From Bin95 sp965220855 (GTDB lineage Bacteria; Pseudomonadota; Alphaproteobacteria; Bin95), in contig CBDCQY010000001.1 of the NCBI GenBank assembly GCA_965220855.1, forward strand, positions 496,001 through 560,000: DNA of 64,000 bases. The letters run 5' to 3'. Below, one piece after another: positions 26,620-35,884 of this stretch (position 1 is its first letter; each line of letters starts with the position of its first letter). The notes under the pieces are model-generated. The model worked only from the letters and a program-made list of their open reading frames with translations, made no database searches and was not told the origin of the DNA. The position numbers and the translations under genes were made by a program.

Positions 26620-27211
26620 AGCCTTCGCCGCAAAGGCCGCTGTTTCACGTGAAACATGCGAGCGGCTCGCTTTGCACCTCGACCTCTTGCGGCGCTGGCA
26701 GCAGCGCATCAATCTCGTCGGGCGGAGCACGCTCACCGATCCCTGGCGCCGCCACATGCTGGACAGCGCCCAACTCGCGCCGCTGCTGCCGGAGCGCGCC
26801 CGCGTCGCCGATCTCGGCTCCGGGGCCGGCTTTCCGGGCCTGGTGCTGGCGATCGTGCGCGGCGGGCCGGTGCATCTGATCGAGAGCGACGGGCGCAAGG
26901 CCGCCTTCCTCTGCGAAGCGGCGCGCGTCACCGACGCGCCGGCCGAGGTGCACGCCAGCCGCGCCGAGGGGCTGGCGCTCGCCGTCGATGTGGTCGTCGC
27001 CCGCGCCTGCGCGCCGCTCGACCGGCTGCTGCCGCTGGCCTTGCCGCTGCTCGCGCCGGGCGGCTTCTGCCTGTTCCTGAAGGGGGCGCAGGCCGACGCC
27101 GAGCTGGAAACCGCGCGGCGGCGCTGGCGTATGTCGGTCCGCCGCCACCGGAGCCTCGCCTCCAGGCAAGGCGTGCTGCTCGAACTCGGGGGACTCGCCC
27201 ATGCCGCCTGA
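26597..27211 (+). CDS. rsmG: 16S rRNA (guanine527-N7)-methyltransferase
   Basis: 204 residues. SAM-binding motif VADLGSGAGFPGLVLAI, preceded by INLVGRSTLTDPWRRHMLDS, and LPLALPLLAPGGFCLFLKGA near the end. Methylates G527 of 16S rRNA. The start codon lies inside mnmG and the end overlaps parA by 11 bases. Codons 15-20 (Ala-Val-Ser-Arg-Glu-Thr) are written by the second parS palindrome, so this protein segment is fixed by a DNA site. Confidence 0.95.
   Translation: MSDALTPEAFAAKAAVSRETCERLALHLDLLRRWQQRINLVGRSTLTDPWRRHMLDSAQLAPLLPERARVADLGSGAGFPGLVLAIVRGGPVHLIESDGRKAAFLCEAARVTDAPAEVHASRAEGLALAVDVVVARACAPLDRLLPLALPLLAPGGFCLFLKGAQADAELETARRRWRMSVRRHRSLASRQGVLLELGGLAHAA
26641..26656. promoter_or_regulatory. 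parS: parS site 2, inside rsmG
   Basis: TGTTTCACGTGAAACA, a perfect 16-bp palindrome identical to the full parS consensus, located within the rsmG coding sequence. Together with site 1 it brackets mnmG (1.9 kb apart), 0.55 kb before parA and about 7 kb from the putative origin. Confidence 0.93.
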
Positions 27212-27988
27212 TACCCCCCGCATTCACGCCGTCGTCAACCAGAAAGGCGGCGTCGGCAAGACCACCACGGTCATCAATCTCGGCACGGCGCTCGCCGCCG
27301 TCGGACGCCGGGTGCTGGCCATCGATCTCGACCCGCAGGGCAACGCCAGCACCGCGATGGGCATCGCCGTCGAACGCCGCGCGCGCGGCAGCTGGGACCT
27401 CCTGTTCGGCGCCGCCGCGCTCGCCGACACGGTGATCCCGACCTCCTTCGCGGGCTTCGATCTCGTGCCCTCCACCGAGGCGCTGTTCGGGGCCGAGGTG
27501 GAGCTTGTCGGCGCAGACGCCCGGGAGAGCCGCCTCCGCCGCGCGCTCGCCGGCGCGGTCTCGCGCTACGATTATGTGCTGATCGACTGCCCGCCGTCGC
27601 TCGGCCTGCTCACCGTCAACGCGCTGGTCGCGGCGACGCGGGTGCTGGCGCCGTTGCAGACCGAATTTCTCGCCCTCGAAGGGCTGGCCCATCTCCGGCG
27701 CACGGTCGAGGCCGTCAGACGCGCGCTCAATCCCGAACTCGCCTGGGCCGGCATCCTGCTGACCATGGCCGACGGGCGCAACCGGCTCTCCGCCGAGGTC
27801 GCGGCGGATGTGCGCGGCAACGCCACCCTCGGTCCGCTGGTCTATGACACCGCGATTCCCCGCAATGTGCGCATCTCGGAGGCGCCCTCGCACGGCAAGC
27901 CGGTCATCGTGCATGACCTCCGGGCGAGCGGCGCGCAGGCCTATATTCGTTTCGCCGGCGAGTTTCTCCGCCGGGAGGAGGACATTCC

Positions 27989-27992
<4 letters not shown>
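27201..27992 (+). CDS. parA: Chromosome-partitioning ATPase ParA
   Basis: 263 residues. Deviant Walker A NQKGGVGKTTTVINLGTALA, Walker A' VLAIDLDPQGNASTAMGI, Walker B VLIDCPPSLGLLTVNAL. The ATP-bound dimer binds the nucleoid and pulls ParB-parS complexes apart. It is coupled by ATGA to parB and lies 0.55 kb after parS site 2, the normal chromosomal arrangement. Confidence 0.96.
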
Positions 27993-28837
<845 letters not shown>

Positions 28838-28842
28838 GCGCC

Positions 28843-29187
28843 CTATCGCGGGGCGAGGCGGAAGGCTATTCGGGCCTGCCCTTGCTCGACCGTCACGGTC
28901 AGCGTCAGCAGCTCGCCCTCGCGGCGGAATGTGTCGGCGCCTGCCGGCTGCCATCCCAGTTCCGGCAGCGCCTCGCGATACCAGGCGCGGACGCGCTCGG
29001 CCGAGAGCGCGCCTCTGGCGGCGGCCTCGACGATGCGCCCGTTCGGCTTGTCGAACACCATGGCCGAGCCGGCCTCGACCTCCAGCCCCGCCATCAGCGG
29101 CAACGCCTCGAAACCCGGCAGGAAGCGATCCTCCGCCGGGGCGGCGAAGGCCAGCAGGCTCAGTCCCAGCACCAGCAGGCGTTTCAT
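28843..29187 (-). CDS. Small exported protein of unknown function
   Basis: 114 residues with a clear signal peptide (KRLLVLGLSLLAFAAPAED). The mature part (FEALPLMAGLEVEAGSAMVF, VRAWYREALPELGWQPAGAD) reads like a conserved periplasmic domain found next to mutM or in similar positions in other alphaproteobacteria; I know no function for it. Its ATG overlaps the mutM stop (ATGA), so it depends on mutM translation. It ends 5 bases from the convergent parB stop. Confidence 0.7.
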   Translation of the reverse strand: MKRLLVLGLSLLAFAAPAEDRFLPGFEALPLMAGLEVEAGSAMVFDKPNGRIVEAAARGALSAERVRAWYREALPELGWQPAGADTFRREGELLTLTVTVEQGQARIAFRLAPR

Positions 29188-30014
29188 GTCTGACACACCG
29201 GGCAGAAGAAGGTGGAGCGCCCGGACCGGACGCTGCGGCGGACGATAGCGCCCTCGCGCCCGCAGGGACAAGCCTCGCCCTCGCGCCCATAGACGCGCCA
29301 GGAATGCTGGAACCAGCCGAGCTCGCCCGAGGCCTGCACATAATCCCGGAGCGAGGAGCCGCCGGCGGCCACGGCGTCCGCCAGCACATCCTGCACCGCG
29401 CGCGCGAGCGCCCGGGCCTCCGGCCGGGCGAGGCCTCCCGCCGGACGGTCCGGCGAGAGCCGCGCGCGGTTGAGCGCCTCGCAGACATAGATATTGCCGA
29501 GCCCGGCGATGCGCCGCTGATCGAGCAGCGCCGCCTTGAGCGGCGCGCGCCGGCCGGCGAACATCTCGCGGAGCCGCCGCCCGGTCAGTTCCGGCCCGAG
29601 CGGTTCGAGGCCGAGCCCCGCAAGCCTCGGATGGCGCGCCAGTTCCTCCTCCGCCACCAAGTCCATGAAGCCGAAACGACGCGCATCCCGATAGACCAGA
29701 TGCCGGCCGTCGTCGGTCTCCAGGATCAGATGGTCGTGCGCGCCCGGCTCGGGCGGCGGCCCATGGCCCAGCATCATCCGCCCCGACATGCCGAGATGGG
29801 AGAGCCACACCACGCCATCGTCGAGCGCGGCCAGGATATATTTCGCCCGGCGGCGGAAGCCCTCGATCCGCCGGCCCTCCAGCCGCGCGGCGAAGTCCGG
29901 CGGAAAGGGGAAGCGCAGATCCGCCCGGCGCTGGCGGACGCGCCGGATCCGCCGGCCGGCGAGCGCCGCCGCCAGGCCGCGCATCACCGTTTCGACTTCG
30001 GGCAGTTCCGGCAC
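29184..30014 (-). CDS. mutM: Formamidopyrimidine-DNA glycosylase
   Basis: 276 residues. N-terminal MPELPEVETVMRGLA supplies the catalytic Pro2 and Glu3; LSHLGMSGRMML holds the conserved Lys/loop region; the C-terminal zinc finger is complete (CPCGREGAIVRRS with FFCPVC, four cysteines). Removes 8-oxoguanine and formamidopyrimidines. Located, with dnaQ, in the minus-strand run that leads away from the origin. Confidence 0.96.
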   Translation of the reverse strand: MPELPEVETVMRGLAAALAGRRIRRVRQRRADLRFPFPPDFAARLEGRRIEGFRRRAKYILAALDDGVVWLSHLGMSGRMMLGHGPPPEPGAHDHLILETDDGRHLVYRDARRFGFMDLVAEEELARHPRLAGLGLEPLGPELTGRRLREMFAGRRAPLKAALLDQRRIAGLGNIYVCEALNRARLSPDRPAGGLARPEARALARAVQDVLADAVAAGGSSLRDYVQASGELGWFQHSWRVYGREGEACPCGREGAIVRRSVRSGRSTFFCPVCQT

Positions 30015-30021
30015 CGGCGCC

Positions 30022-30696
30022 TCAGCCGAGCCAGATCGGGTCGCGCAGCCTTTCGACGAACGCCCGGTGAGCGGCCAGCTCCTCCGGCGACGCGGCGTGG
30101 GGGCGAGGCGGCCGGCGGACGGTCTCCGCCTCCCCTGCCATCCCCCGGCCCCGGCCCGCCGCCTGCTGCAGGGTCAGGCCCGGCTGGCGGCCGCCGGTCA
30201 GATGCAGATAGGCCTCGGCCAGCAACGCGCAGTCGATCAGCGCGCCATGCAGGTCGCGGGCGGTCGTGTCGATCTCGAAGCGCTTGCAGAGCGCGTCGAG
30301 ATTGTTGGGCGCGCCCGGAAAACGCTTGCGGGCGATCTGCAGCGTATCCACCAGCCGGTCCCCGGCGAGCGGCGTCATGCCGATCCGCGCCAGTTCGGCG
30401 TTCAGGAAGCCGAGGTCGAAGGCGGCGTTGTGGATGACCAGCGGCGCATCGGCGATGAAGGCGAGGAACTCTTCCGCCACCTCGGCGAAGCGCGGCTTGC
30501 CCTTGAGGAAGTCCGCCGTCAGCCCGTGAATGCGCTCGGCCTCGGCCGGCATGTCGCGCTCGGGGTCGAGATAGCGGTGCCAGGTCCGCCCGGTGGGCAG
30601 CCGGTGCGCGAGCTCCACCGCCGCGATCTCCACGATGCGGTCGCCCATCTGCGGGTCGAGGCCGGTGGTCTCGGTATCCAGCACGATCTCACGCAT
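30022..30696 (-). CDS. dnaQ: DNA polymerase III epsilon subunit (proofreading exonuclease)
   Basis: 224 residues. DEDDh exonuclease motifs: EIVLDTETTGLDPQMGDRIV (Exo I), LVIHNAAFDLGFLNAELARI (Exo II), HGALIDCALLAEAYLHL (Exo III, H-x-x-x-x-D). The C-terminal tail is the polymerase-binding part. The start overlaps coaE by 8 bases. Adjacency to coaE and aroE repeats the Caulobacter origin-flank order. Confidence 0.95.
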   Translation of the reverse strand: MREIVLDTETTGLDPQMGDRIVEIAAVELAHRLPTGRTWHRYLDPERDMPAEAERIHGLTADFLKGKPRFAEVAEEFLAFIADAPLVIHNAAFDLGFLNAELARIGMTPLAGDRLVDTLQIARKRFPGAPNNLDALCKRFEIDTTARDLHGALIDCALLAEAYLHLTGGRQPGLTLQQAAGRGRGMAGEAETVRRPPRPHAASPEELAAHRAFVERLRDPIWLG

Positions 30697-31324
30697 GGCG
30701 CTTGCTCCTCTTCCCCCCGCGAAGCCGCCGGCGCAGCATGGCAGAGAGCCGCTCGCGGGTCATCCGCCGTCCCCAGCCGGTCGGCGCGGACACATCGGCG
30801 CGCCGGCGCTTCTCGGCGTCCGGCGTCTGGTTGGCGCGCACGGCCTGCAGCCGCTCCGCGCTCATGCCCGGCCGCGCCAGCACCCGCGCGGCCTGCACGC
30901 GCGCCGGGGCCCAGACGACCACCGTCCAGTCGCAGCGCTTCTCGCCCCCGGTCTCGAACAGCAGCGGCACATCGCGCACCACCGCCGGCCGCCGCTCGCG
31001 GGCCGCACGGGCGAGAAAGGCCCGCTCCGCGCGCCCGACCAGCGGATGGACGATGCGCTCCAGCCGCCGGAGCGCCTCGCGGTTTCCGAAGACACGCGCG
31101 CCGAGCGCCCGGCGGTCCACCGCGCCGGTCTCCGCCACGCCCGGAAAGGCCGCCCCGATCGGCCCGACCGCCGCCCCGCCCGCCGCCATCAGCCGGTGGA
31201 CCTCGGCGTCGGCGTCGAACACCGGCAAGCCGCGCTCGCGCAGCATGGCGGCGGCGGTGCTCTTGCCCATGCCGATCGAGCCGGTGAGGCCGATCACGCG
31301 CGGCCGCGTCCGCCGGCGCTTCAC
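30689..31324 (-). CDS. coaE: Dephospho-CoA kinase
   Basis: 211 residues. P-loop VIGLTGSIGMGKSTAAAML, substrate segment VFDADAEVHRLMA, and DVPLLFETGGEKRCD. Last step of coenzyme A synthesis. ATG overlaps the aroE stop by 4 bases and the gene overlaps dnaQ by 8, so it sits in a single transcription unit with maf-aroE-coaE-dnaQ-mutM. Confidence 0.95.
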   Translation of the reverse strand: MKRRRTRPRVIGLTGSIGMGKSTAAAMLRERGLPVFDADAEVHRLMAAGGAAVGPIGAAFPGVAETGAVDRRALGARVFGNREALRRLERIVHPLVGRAERAFLARAARERRPAVVRDVPLLFETGGEKRCDWTVVVWAPARVQAARVLARPGMSAERLQAVRANQTPDAEKRRRADVSAPTGWGRRMTRERLSAMLRRRLRGGKRSKRHA

Positions 31325-32154
31325 GAGCCCTCCAGCACCGCCCGGCGCAGACGGTCGTCCACCTCCGGGTCCCGGCCGAACCAGGCGGCGAAGCCGGGCC
31401 GGGCCTGATGCAGCAGCATGCCGAGCCCATCGACCGCCGCCAGCCCGCGCGCCCGCGCCGCCGCCAAGAGCGGCGTTTCCAGCGGCGCATAGACGATGTC
31501 GTTCACCACGGCGCGCGGGCCGAGCGCATCGAGCGCGATCTCCAGCGGCGCATTGCCGCTCATGCCAAGGCTCGTAGTGTTGACCAGAAGGTCCGCGCCG
31601 TCCAGCGCCTCGCTGCGCTCCTTCCAGGCCACCGGCCGCACCCGGCGGTCGAACGCCTCCGCCACCCGCTCCGCGCGCTCCGCCGTGCGGTTGGCGAGGC
31701 GAACCTCGCTCGCGCCCGCATCCAGCAGCGCCGCCGCCACCGCCCTGGCCGCGCCGCCTGCACCGAGGACCATGGCGACGCCCGGCCGCCAGTCCGGCGC
31801 AGAGGCGCGAAGATGCGCCATGAAGCCGTATGCGTCGCTGTTGGAGCCGTGCAGGCTGCCATCGGCGCGCACGACCACCGTGTTGACGGCGCCGATGCGC
31901 CGGGCGAGCGCGTCCGCCTCATCGACGGCGGCGAGCGCGGTTTCCTTGTGGGGCAGGGTGATGTTGCTTCCGGCGAAGCCGAAGCGCGGCAATGCGCGGA
32001 TCGCGTCCTGCCCATCCTCGGGCCGCACCGCGAAAGGCACATAGGCCCCGTCGACGCCATAGCGCGCCAGCCAGTGCCCGTGAATCGCCGGCGAGCGCGA
32101 ATGCGTCACCGGCCAGCCCATGATGCCGGCGATTCGCGCTCCGCCGCTCAGCAC
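31321..32154 (-). CDS. aroE: Shikimate dehydrogenase (NADP+)
   Basis: 277 residues. GWPVTHSRSPAIHGHWL (substrate site), SNITLPHKETALAAVDE with the catalytic Lys, nucleotide loop MVLGAGGAARAVAAALLDAG, and LANRTAERAERVAEAF. Reduces 3-dehydroshikimate in aromatic amino-acid synthesis. Overlaps maf by 7 bases. Confidence 0.96.
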   Translation of the reverse strand: MLSGGARIAGIMGWPVTHSRSPAIHGHWLARYGVDGAYVPFAVRPEDGQDAIRALPRFGFAGSNITLPHKETALAAVDEADALARRIGAVNTVVVRADGSLHGSNSDAYGFMAHLRASAPDWRPGVAMVLGAGGAARAVAAALLDAGASEVRLANRTAERAERVAEAFDRRVRPVAWKERSEALDGADLLVNTTSLGMSGNAPLEIALDALGPRAVVNDIVYAPLETPLLAAARARGLAAVDGLGMLLHQARPGFAAWFGRDPEVDDRLRRAVLEGS

Positions 32155-32762
32155 AAGCGCTCCCCGGCTGCCCAGTCAGGTAGGCCCTGGCTGCGCAGAA
32201 ACTCCAGCAGCGGCAGCAATGGCAGCCCGAGCACGGTAAAGAAATCCCCCTCCACGCGCTCGAACAGCTGCACGCCCGGCCCTTCCAGCTGATAGCCGCC
32301 GACCGACGCCAGGGCGGCGTCGCCGACCCGGTCGAGATAGGCCGCGATGGCCTCCGGGGTCAAGCGGCGCATGGTAAGGCGAACCTCTGCGACATGGCCC
32401 CAAAGCCGCCATTCGCCGCGCATCGCCACCGCGGCCGAGACCAGACGATGCGTCCGACCGGAGAACTCGGCCAGATGGCGGGCGGCCTCGGCCGGATCGC
32501 GCGGCTTGTCGAACCGCCGGCCGTCGAGGGCCAGAATCTGGTCCGCGCCGATAACCAGCCGGTCCGGATGCCCGGTCGAGACTGCGCTGGCCTTGGCCTC
32601 CGCCAGCGCCAACGCCAGCGCCCCGTCGTCGAGCGCCCCGAGTGTCGCCTTCAACGCCGCCTCGTCCACGCCGGAAGCGATCTGCTCCACGGTGAGCCCC
32701 GCCGAGGCCAGCAACTCGCCGCGCACCCGGCTGGCCGAGGCCAGGATCGGCGTCTCAGTCAC
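32148..32762 (-). CDS. maf: Maf-like nucleoside triphosphate pyrophosphatase
   Basis: 204 residues. Starts with ILASASRVRGELLASAGL (phosphate loop) and contains VIGADQILALDGRRFDKP, SGRTHRLVSAAVAM and GDAALASVGGYQLEG. Maf proteins hydrolyse dTTP/UTP or modified nucleotides and are linked to cell-division arrest in some bacteria. Overlaps the kinase/pyrophosphorylase gene by 8 bases. Confidence 0.93.
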   Translation of the reverse strand: MTETPILASASRVRGELLASAGLTVEQIASGVDEAALKATLGALDDGALALALAEAKASAVSTGHPDRLVIGADQILALDGRRFDKPRDPAEAARHLAEFSGRTHRLVSAAVAMRGEWRLWGHVAEVRLTMRRLTPEAIAAYLDRVGDAALASVGGYQLEGPGVQLFERVEGDFFTVLGLPLLPLLEFLRSQGLPDWAAGERLC

Positions 32763-33573
32763 GCGGACGCTCCTTCATCAGCCGGATGACGCTGGCGGCG
32801 GTCTCCTCGATAGACCGGCGGGTCACATCGATCAACGGCCAGCCCTTCTCCGCAAACAGCCGGCGCGACGCCGCGACTTCCAGCCGCACGCGGTCGAAAT
32901 CCACATAATCGGTCTCGCGCTGCTCGCGGAGCGAGCGCAGCCGGTTGCGACGCACCTGCACCAGCCGCCCCGGATCGACGGTCAGCCCGACCACCAGCGG
33001 ACGTCGGAGCGCCAGCACCTCCGGCGGCAGCGGGAGCTCCGGCACGAACGGCACATTGGCGGCCTTGTAGCCGAGATTGGCGAGATAGACGCAGGTCGGC
33101 GTCTTGGAGCTGCGCGAGACGCCGATCAGCACCACATCCGCCGCCTCCAGATCGTCGGACATCTGGCCGTCGTCATGCACCATGGTGAACTGCATGGCGT
33201 CGATGCGGGCGAAATACTGGTCGTCGAGCTTCTGGCGCCTGCCGGGGCGGTGATGGGCCGGGCGGCCGGCCAGTTCGCTGATCGCCGCCACCGGCCCGTC
33301 GAGCAGCGAGATGAAGGACGCCCCGACCTCCCGGCAGCCCACCTCCAGCAGATGGCGCAGCTCGTCATCCACCACCGTCGCCAGCACCACGCCCGGCGCC
33401 GCCCGGATGCCCTCCAGCACGCCGCGCAGCTCCGGCGTCCGGCGGACCAGCACCCAGAAATGCTCCTGCACCTCGACGCCGTCGAACTGGCTGACGCAGG
33501 CGCGGCCCAGCGCGCGCACCGTCTCGCCGGTCGCATCCGAGACCAGGTGCAGATGCACCACCGGACTATCCAC
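32755..33573 (-). CDS. Bifunctional kinase/pyrophosphorylase (PPDK or PEP synthase regulatory protein)
   Basis: 272 residues from a GTG start with CGGAGG upstream. VVHLHLVSDATGETVRALGR at the N-terminus, the P-loop-like GVSRSSKTPTCVYLANLGYK, and KAANVPFVPELPLPP are family hallmarks. It turns pyruvate phosphate dikinase or PEP synthase off by ADP-dependent phosphorylation and on by pyrophosphorolysis. This gene (called RP001 in Rickettsia) is the classical left neighbour of the alphaproteobacterial origin, with hemE on the right, as here. The GTG lies within a DnaA-box-like sequence. Confidence 0.94.
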   Translation of the reverse strand: MDSPVVHLHLVSDATGETVRALGRACVSQFDGVEVQEHFWVLVRRTPELRGVLEGIRAAPGVVLATVVDDELRHLLEVGCREVGASFISLLDGPVAAISELAGRPAHHRPGRRQKLDDQYFARIDAMQFTMVHDDGQMSDDLEAADVVLIGVSRSSKTPTCVYLANLGYKAANVPFVPELPLPPEVLALRRPLVVGLTVDPGRLVQVRRNRLRSLREQRETDYVDFDRVRLEVAASRRLFAEKGWPLIDVTRRSIEETAASVIRLMKERPRD

Positions 33574-33821
33574 ATCGCCTCCGGGGAAAACCGGTTGAAA
33601 CCCGCCGCCTGCTCATAACATGGCTTTCCTCCTTGCCGAACTCCCAATCGCTCCCCAACTGGAGAAGAATTGCCATAATCCCGTGGATAAGCGGAGCAAG
33701 GACCGCAGCCAAGCCTGCCGGCGACCCGGCGGCGAAGGATAACCGGCTTTTCCACATCCGACGTCGGCACAACAGAAAACAACAGACTGATTCATTCTTA
33801 TGATGAATGGAGAAGGAGGGA
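33566..33821. other. oriC: Putative chromosomal replication origin (oriC)
   Basis: Gap of about 250 bases between the divergent kinase/pyrophosphorylase and hemE genes. It holds three 8-of-9 matches to the DnaA box TTATCCACA: CTATCCACA 33566-33574, CGTGGATAA 33682-33690 (other strand), TTTTCCACA 33748-33756. The hemE side is locally AT-rich (33771-33800, ACAGAAAACAACAGACTGAT type) and contains one GATTC (CcrM-type GANTC) site and the inverted repeat ATTCAT/ATGAAT (33790-33795, 33803-33808). No TTAA-N7-TTAA CtrA site is present. Gene order and outward transcription on both sides match origins of Caulobacter and Rickettsia. Function is inferred. Confidence 0.78.
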
Positions 33822-34868
33822 ATGGATGAACAAGCCGTTGATGGGCATGAAGCGGTGAAACGGACGACCGGACCGCTGTTGCGGGCGCTCGCCGGAGAGC
33901 GGGTGCGCCCCGCGCCCTTCTGGCTGATGCGCCAGGCGGGGCGCTATCTGCCGGAATATCGGCGCCTGCGCGCCGGTGCGGGGAGCTTCCTCGAGCTCTG
34001 CTTCTCACCGGCGCTGGCGGCCGAGGTCACCTTGCAGCCGGTGCGCCGCTTCGCCATGGACGGGGCGATCCTGTTCTCCGACATCCTGACCCTGCCGCAT
34101 GCGCTCGGGCAGGAGGTGCGCTTCGTCGAGGGGGTCGGACCGGTGCTGGCCGAGCATGACAGCGCCGCGCTCGGCCCGGTCGGAGGCCAGCTCGATCCCG
34201 TCTATGAGACGGTCCGCCGGGTGCGGGCCGACCTCCCCGACGAGACGGCGCTGATCGGCTTTGCCGGCGCGCCCTGGACCGTGGCCGCCTACATGATCGA
34301 GGGCGCCTCCAGCCGCGACTGGCTCGCCATCCGCCGGATGGCCTTCGAGCAGCCCGAGCGGCTGGAAGCGCTGATCGAGCTTCTGGTCGAGACGACCGCC
34401 GACCATCTGATCGCACAGGCCGACGCCGGCGCAGACGCCTTGCAGCTCTTCGACAGCTGGGCCGGGATGCTGCCGCCGGCGGGAGTGCGGCGCTGGTGTC
34501 TGGAGCCCGCCCGGCGCATCGCGGCCCGGCTCCGCGAACGACACCCGGCTCTGCCGCTGATCCTCTTTCCGCGCGGCGTCGGCGTGCTGGCGGCGGAGTT
34601 TGCGCCGCTCGCTTCGGCGGTCGGCCTCGACAGCGGCGCCGATCCCGTCTGGGCCGCAAGCGCGATCCAGGGCCGGGCGGCGGTGCAGGGCAATCTCGAC
34701 CCCGCGCTGCTGCTCGCCGGCGGTGAGGCCATGACGGCGGCCGCCGGGGATATTCTGACGGGGCTGGCGGAGGGCGCGCATATCTTCAATCTCGGCCATG
34801 GCGTGCTGCCGTCAACGCCGCCGGAACATGTGGCGGCGCTCCGCGCCTTTGTCGGGGGTTATCCATGA
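33822..34868 (+). CDS. hemE: Uroporphyrinogen decarboxylase
   Basis: 348 residues from ATG 33822, chosen because GAAGGAGGG lies directly upstream; an ATG at 33807 is in frame but poorer. PFWLMRQAGRYLPEYRRLRA is the conserved Arg loop, then ILFSDILTLPHALGQEV (Asp), GFAGAPWTVAAYMIEG, and IFNLGHGVLPSTPPEHV. Removes four carboxyl groups from uroporphyrinogen III in haem synthesis. First gene right of the putative origin; coupled to hemH by ATGA. Confidence 0.96.
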   Translation: MDEQAVDGHEAVKRTTGPLLRALAGERVRPAPFWLMRQAGRYLPEYRRLRAGAGSFLELCFSPALAAEVTLQPVRRFAMDGAILFSDILTLPHALGQEVRFVEGVGPVLAEHDSAALGPVGGQLDPVYETVRRVRADLPDETALIGFAGAPWTVAAYMIEGASSRDWLAIRRMAFEQPERLEALIELLVETTADHLIAQADAGADALQLFDSWAGMLPPAGVRRWCLEPARRIAARLRERHPALPLILFPRGVGVLAAEFAPLASAVGLDSGADPVWAASAIQGRAAVQGNLDPALLLAGGEAMTAAAGDILTGLAEGAHIFNLGHGVLPSTPPEHVAALRAFVGGYP

Positions 34869-35884
34869 GCCGGCTCGGCGTGGTGCTGTTCAGCCTCGGC
34901 GGACCGGACAGCCTGGAGGCCGTGCGGCCCTTTCTGCGCAATCTGTTCAGCGATCCGGCGATTCTCTCCGTGCCCGCGCCGGTGCGCTTCTTTCTGGCGC
35001 GCCTGATCGCCTGGCGGCGAACCGCGCCCGCGAGCGAGGCCTATGCGCGCCTCGGCGGGGCGTCGCCGCTGCTGGAGCAGACGGAAGCGCAGGCGCGCGC
35101 GCTGGAGGCCGCGCTTGAGGCGCGCGGGCGGGAGGCGCGCTGCGTCGTCGCCATGCGCTACTGGCGTCCCCGCGCCGAGGAGGCGCTTCGTGCGCTTCGC
35201 GACTGGGGGCCGGACGAGATCGTGGCGCTGCCGCTCTATCCGCAATTCTCGACCACCACCTCCGGCTCCTCGCTGGCCGAGTGGGCCAAGCTTGCGGGCG
35301 GCGACGAAACGCCCTTCCGCAGCATCTGCTGCCACCCGCTGCTTCAGGGCTGGATCGACGCTTGGGCGGACGCGCTCGCCGCCGCCATCCGCCGGGCGCG
35401 GGCCGCCGGTCCGGTCCGGGTACTGTTCTCGGCCCACGGGCTGCCCGAGCGCGTGATCCGGGCGGGCGACCCCTATGCCTGGCAGGTGGAGCAAAGCGCC
35501 GACGCGCTCCGCCGGGCCGCCGAGGCGCGGCTCGACACCGGCGAGGGCATCGACTGGCGCGTCTGCTGGCAGAGCCGGGCGACGCCGGAGAAATGGCTCG
35601 AGCCCGACGCCGAGCGCGAGATCGAGGCGGCGGCGCGCGCGGGCCTGGCGCTGGTGGCGGTCCCGCTCGCCTTCGTTTCGGAACATTCCGAGACGTTGGT
35701 CGAGCTCGACATCGAATATCGCGAACTGGCGGAGAAGGCGGGCGCGGCGGCCTGGGAGCGCGTGGCCACGCCGGGCGCGGCGCCCGCCTACATCGAGGCG
35801 CTGGCGGACCTCGTGCTGGATGCGCGCCCGCGCGCCCGCCTCTGTCCGGCCTCCTGCACCGCCTGCCCGCTGGCCGCGCGATGA
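34865..35884 (+). CDS. hemH: Ferrochelatase
   Basis: 339 residues. LGVVLFSLGGPDSLEAVRPF, the VLFSAHGLPERVI catalytic histidine motif, and the acidic SEHSETLVELDIEYRELA. Inserts ferrous iron into protoporphyrin IX. The C-terminus ends RLCPASCTACPLAAR: a C-x3-C-x2-C group like the one that, in Caulobacter and animal ferrochelatases, helps bind a 2Fe-2S cluster, so a cluster is plausible here. Overlaps both neighbours by 4 bases. Confidence 0.95.
   Translation: MSRLGVVLFSLGGPDSLEAVRPFLRNLFSDPAILSVPAPVRFFLARLIAWRRTAPASEAYARLGGASPLLEQTEAQARALEAALEARGREARCVVAMRYWRPRAEEALRALRDWGPDEIVALPLYPQFSTTTSGSSLAEWAKLAGGDETPFRSICCHPLLQGWIDAWADALAAAIRRARAAGPVRVLFSAHGLPERVIRAGDPYAWQVEQSADALRRAAEARLDTGEGIDWRVCWQSRATPEKWLEPDAEREIEAAARAGLALVAVPLAFVSEHSETLVELDIEYRELAEKAGAAAWERVATPGAAPAYIEALADLVLDARPRARLCPASCTACPLAAR

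Noticed and set aside
33574..33821. CtrA-binding sites in the origin gap
   Set aside because: No TTAA half-sites are present at all.
34855..34866. TTATCCATG at the hemE/hemH junction as a DnaA box
   Set aside because: Only 7 of 9 bases match and it lies within coding sequence; kept out of the origin call.
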